From Glaciecola sp964446865 (GTDB lineage Bacteria > Pseudomonadota > Gammaproteobacteria > Enterobacterales > Alteromonadaceae), in contig CAYURD010000159.1 of assembly GCA_964446865.1 (NCBI GenBank), positions 1 through 6,668 on the forward strand: 6,668 nt of DNA, in the 5' to 3' direction. The position numbers were made by a program, and so were the translations under genes. Below, one piece after another: positions 5,122 through 6,668 of this stretch. How positions within the stretch are numbered: position 1 is the stretch's first letter; every line of letters begins with the position of its first letter. The notes beneath the pieces are model-generated. The model had not been told where the DNA came from. It did no database searches and was given only the letters and a program-made list of their open reading frames with translations.

Positions 5122-6354
5122 ATGAAAGCCTTTGAAAAATTAGTACTCCCTTCTACGCTCGTGTTGAAAAATCGTATATTCAAAGCGGCGATGGAAGAAA
5201 ATATGGCGACGGCAGAGCAAGAGCCAGGTATCGCTATTTTTAACCTATACAAAGCTTGGTCGGCAGGTGGCGCTGCTGCCATTATTACGGGTAATGTAAT
5301 GGTAGATCCTTTGGCGATGACAGGACCTGCAGGAATTTCTTTACACGCCAACAGTAATCTTACCCCTTTTAAAAAGTGGGCTGAGCTAGGCAAGCATAAT
5401 GATACTAAAATCATTATGCAAATTAACCATCCCGGACGTCAGACCTATAAAAATATGGGAGGAAAAGTACTTTCTCCGTCTGATGTTGCGCTTGATTTGG
5501 GTAAACACTCTTCGTTGTTCAGCCAACCTAAGGCAATGGACAAATGCGATATTGAAGATGTTATTTTGCGCTTTACCAATACCGCAACACTTGCAGAAAA
5601 AGCAGGCTTTGACGGTGTGCAAGTGCATGGCGCTCATGGCTACTTGTTATCACAATTTTTATCGCCCTTGGTGAATAAACGAGATGATGAATGGGGTGGT
5701 GATTTAACCAATCGCAGTCGTTTATTACTTGAGATAGTCAAAAGCATAAAAGCAGCTACCTCTTCATCGTTTTCTGTTTCTGTTAAATTAAATTCTGCTG
5801 ATTTCCAGCGGGGTGGTTTTGACGTTGATGATGCTAAATCCGTCGTTACATCTTTAGAAAAACTGCAAATTGATTTTGTTGAACTCTCTGGTGGAAGCTA
5901 CGAAGCACCTGCCATGCAAGGAAGAACCGCCGATAGCAGAACACTAGCAAGAGAAGCATACTTCTTAGAGTTTGCAGACGCGATCGCAAAGCAAACGGAG
6001 CTAACCGTCATGACAACCGGTGGCATTAAAAAACGAGATGTCGCAGAAAAAGTGCTGCAATCATCGGTAGATATAGTCGGCATAGCAAGTGCTATGGCAT
6101 ATCAACCAGACTTACCAAATCAATGGCAACAAAACCAATGTAACGAAGGGTTTATCCCACAAGTAAATTGGAAAAATAAAACGTTTGCCGCGTTAGCGAC
6201 AATGGCGTTGGTACGCAGGCAGTTGCAGCGTATGGGTAAGAATAAAAAACCTAGTAAAGGACATTCGGCATTGTTTAGTTTGATTAAAGATCAAGTTAGG
6301 CTTGCTCGTTTGACTAAGCGATATCGACGTTTTGTATTGGGTGAGCAGAGCTAG
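5122..6354 (+). CDS. Old Yellow Enzyme family NAD(P)H:flavin oxidoreductase
   Basis: The 410-residue product is an FMN-dependent TIM-barrel enzyme that should reduce activated C=C bonds or similar substrates with NAD(P)H; the real substrate is unknown. Family marks in order: VLKNRIFKAAMEENMA (14-29), MQINHPGRQ (99-107), the substrate-binding pair H169 and H172 in VQVHGAHGYLLSQFLSP, then NKRDDEWGGDLTNRSR (185-200) and the phosphate-loop glycines MTTGGIKKRDV (297-307). At 318-332, IVGIASAMAYQPDLP replaces the usual arginine of this segment (G-x-A-R in many relatives) with S323. Residues 350-410 are a very basic helical tail beyond the barrel, lacking the FeS and second flavin domains of 2,4-dienoyl-CoA reductase, so this is the short single-domain type. 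No signal peptide. Only a weak, distant ribosome site is seen (AAGAAG, 5105-5110). The gene ends 33 bp from a convergent tRNA. Confidence 0.92.
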   Translation: MKAFEKLVLPSTLVLKNRIFKAAMEENMATAEQEPGIAIFNLYKAWSAGGAAAIITGNVMVDPLAMTGPAGISLHANSNLTPFKKWAELGKHNDTKIIMQINHPGRQTYKNMGGKVLSPSDVALDLGKHSSLFSQPKAMDKCDIEDVILRFTNTATLAEKAGFDGVQVHGAHGYLLSQFLSPLVNKRDDEWGGDLTNRSRLLLEIVKSIKAATSSSFSVSVKLNSADFQRGGFDVDDAKSVVTSLEKLQIDFVELSGGSYEAPAMQGRTADSRTLAREAYFLEFADAIAKQTELTVMTTGGIKKRDVAEKVLQSSVDIVGIASAMAYQPDLPNQWQQNQCNEGFIPQVNWKNKTFAALATMALVRRQLQRMGKNKKPSKGHSALFSLIKDQVRLARLTKRYRRFVLGEQS

Positions 6355-6387
6355 ATTAGCCGCTTTTGTTTATGGTTCTTCAAAAGA

Positions 6388-6474
6388 TGGTACCAGAGGC
6401 CGGACTTGAACCGGCACACCCTCGCGGGCGGCGGATTTTGAATCCGCTGCGTCTACCAATTCCGCCACTCTGGC
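6388..6474 (-). tRNA. tRNA-Leu, anticodon CAA
   Basis: Read on the minus strand this is 87 bases including an encoded CCA (6388-6390). The acceptor stem GCCAGAG pairs with CTCTGGT, with a G-U first pair as in E. coli tRNA-Leu. The D-stem is GCG/CGC. The anticodon stem GCGGA/TCCGC closes the loop TTCAAAA, giving anticodon CAA (6438-6440). A long variable arm with CCCGCGAGGG marks a class II tRNA, and the T-arm is GCCGG-TTCAAGT-CCGGC. All helices are intact, so the gene should be functional. It converges on the oxidoreductase gene. Confidence 0.97.
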
Positions 6475-6488
6475 TTTGGTATCCATGC

Positions 6489-6535
6489 CTTGCAAAGAAT
6501 AACTTTCGTCGCGATTCTTTGCAAATCTTTGCAAG
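6489..6535. repeat. Three TTGCAA-centred repeats upstream of tRNA-Leu
   Basis: The left arm TTGCAAAGAAT (6490-6500) is a perfect 11-bp inverted copy of ATTCTTTGCAA (6514-6524). A third copy, TCTTTGCAAG (6526-6535), is a perfect 10-bp inverted match to CTTGCAAAGA (6489-6498). The two right-hand copies are direct repeats exactly 10 bp apart, one helical turn. The region may bind a protein, or form alternative RNA hairpins in the tRNA precursor. Confidence 0.6.
6496..6524 (-). promoter_or_regulatory. Candidate promoter of tRNA-Leu
   Basis: On the minus strand TTGCAA (6519-6524) lies 17 bases before TATTCT (6496-6501); each matches four of six consensus positions. Transcription would start about 15 bases before the tRNA. 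Both hexamers lie inside the inverted-repeat arms, so a factor bound to the repeats would cover the promoter. TTGACT (6554-6559) is a better -35 but has no matching -10. Confidence 0.35.
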
Positions 6536-6554
6536 CTATTTTTGGCTTGTTAAA

Positions 6555-6582
6555 GTCAAAAGGCGCTTTACCTTTCAATGAC
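6555..6582. other. Imperfect hairpin between the two tRNA copies
   Basis: GTCA (6555-6558) pairs with TGAC (6579-6582), and AAAGG (6559-6563) with CCTTT (6571-6575), with a three-base bulge (CAA, 6576-6578) and a seven-base loop. On neither strand is it followed by a T-run. Its role is unknown; it lies in the spacer separating the truncated from the intact tRNA. Confidence 0.3.
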
Positions 6583-6613
6583 TTGCCACATCGTTATTGT
6601 TAGACGCGATTAG

Positions 6614-6652
6614 TTTTGAATCCGCCATGTCTACCAATTCCATCACACTGGC
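6614..6652 (-). pseudogene. Truncated tRNA-Leu(CAA): 5' half only, ending at the anticodon loop
   Basis: Read on the minus strand, 33 of 39 bases equal the first 39 bases of the intact tRNA-Leu at 6388-6474. They run from the acceptor 5' strand (GCCAGTG) through the D-arm and anticodon 5' stem (GCGGA) to the end of the loop TTCAAAA. The next bases (CTAATCGCG) cannot pair with GCGGA, and no variable arm, T-arm or acceptor 3' strand follows, so this cannot make a tRNA. Four of the six differences are paired: D-stem GCG/CGC has become ATG/CAT, which still pairs. The other two are in the acceptor stem (position 6) and at position 27, between the D and anticodon stems. Confidence 0.88.
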
Positions 6653-6668
6653 ATTGTGTATGGTATCA

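Noticed and set aside
5103..5674. Open frames overlapping the oxidoreductase (minus 5103-5414 and 5386-5637, plus 5399-5674)
   Set aside because: They lie within the conserved Old Yellow Enzyme coding frame, with unlikely composition and no start signals.
6363..6386. Inverted repeat CTTTTG/CAAAAG between the oxidoreductase stop and the tRNA 3' end as a shared terminator
   Set aside because: The stem is only six base pairs, AT-rich, with a 12-base loop and no T-run placed after it on either strand.
6366..6581. 71-residue open frame on the plus strand containing PEAGLEPAHPRGRRILNPL
   Set aside because: It is a translation of the antisense strand of tRNA-Leu, a well-known source of false protein annotations.
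6475..6652. Group I intron in a tRNA-Leu anticodon loop (5' exon = fragment, 3' exon = second half of the intact tRNA)
   Set aside because: The intact tRNA already has its own 5' half directly joined to the 3' half, the spacer is far too short for a group I intron, and the fragment's acceptor base 6 (T) would be mismatched.
1..6668. CRISPR array, insertion sequence, toxin-antitoxin pair or defence island
   Set aside because: No regularly spaced repeats, transposase, integrase or paired small toxin/antitoxin genes were found; gene content is mostly conserved chromosomal.

Overview
The window looks like chromosomal DNA of a low-GC marine gammaproteobacterium, most likely of the order Alteromonadales (Colwellia/Thalassotalea-like). 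This rests on the 3' end of a gammaproteobacterial-type 5S rRNA at the left edge, AT-rich intergenic DNA, a DUF3010 gene and a DUF2797 gene (both common in that order), a periplasmic-TPR/GGDEF protein, and a tRNA-Leu with an encoded CCA end. The genus is an inference; no search was run.

Layout, left to right. Positions 1-30 are the tail of a 5S rRNA, so an rRNA operon runs into the window from the left. It ends at a short hairpin (35-50) and a strong terminator (49-82) that works in both directions. Four genes then lie on the minus strand: an exported TPR protein (99-1199), a DUF3010 protein (1325-1783), a membrane-bound TPR-GGDEF diguanylate cyclase (1861-3720) and an unrecognised 67-residue helical protein (3831-4034). 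Each has its own intergenic gap with a plausible promoter, so they look like separate transcription units rather than one operon. Across a 201-bp divergent spacer, two genes run on the plus strand: a DUF2797 zinc/GIY-YIG-like protein (4236-5075) and, 46 bp later, an Old Yellow Enzyme family flavin oxidoreductase (5122-6354). That pair may be co-transcribed. The right end holds a complete minus-strand tRNA-Leu(CAA) at 6388-6474 and, 139 bp upstream of it in its own direction, a second tRNA-Leu 5' half (6614-6652) that stops exactly at the end of the anticodon loop.

Most genes are housekeeping or conserved-hypothetical, with no evident shared pathway. The diguanylate cyclase keeps its active site (GGEEF) and its inhibitory I-site (RxxD), so it should make cyclic di-GMP in response to something sensed by its periplasmic TPR region. 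An 18-bp inverted repeat covers the -35 region of its promoter.

The part most worth a second look is 6475-6668. The truncated tRNA half differs from the intact one at 6 of 39 positions, and four of those changes are paired compensations in the D-stem. Between the two copies lie three TTGCAA-centred repeats, two in tandem at one helical turn and one inverted. This fits the remains of an element that integrated at the anticodon loop and replaced the tRNA's 5' half, although decay of a tRNA array is also possible. Two conserved-hypothetical families also carry fold-level clues: DUF3010 has a RuvC/RNase H-like arrangement of acidic residues, and DUF2797 has an I-TevI-like GIY-YIG segment next to a cysteine cluster.
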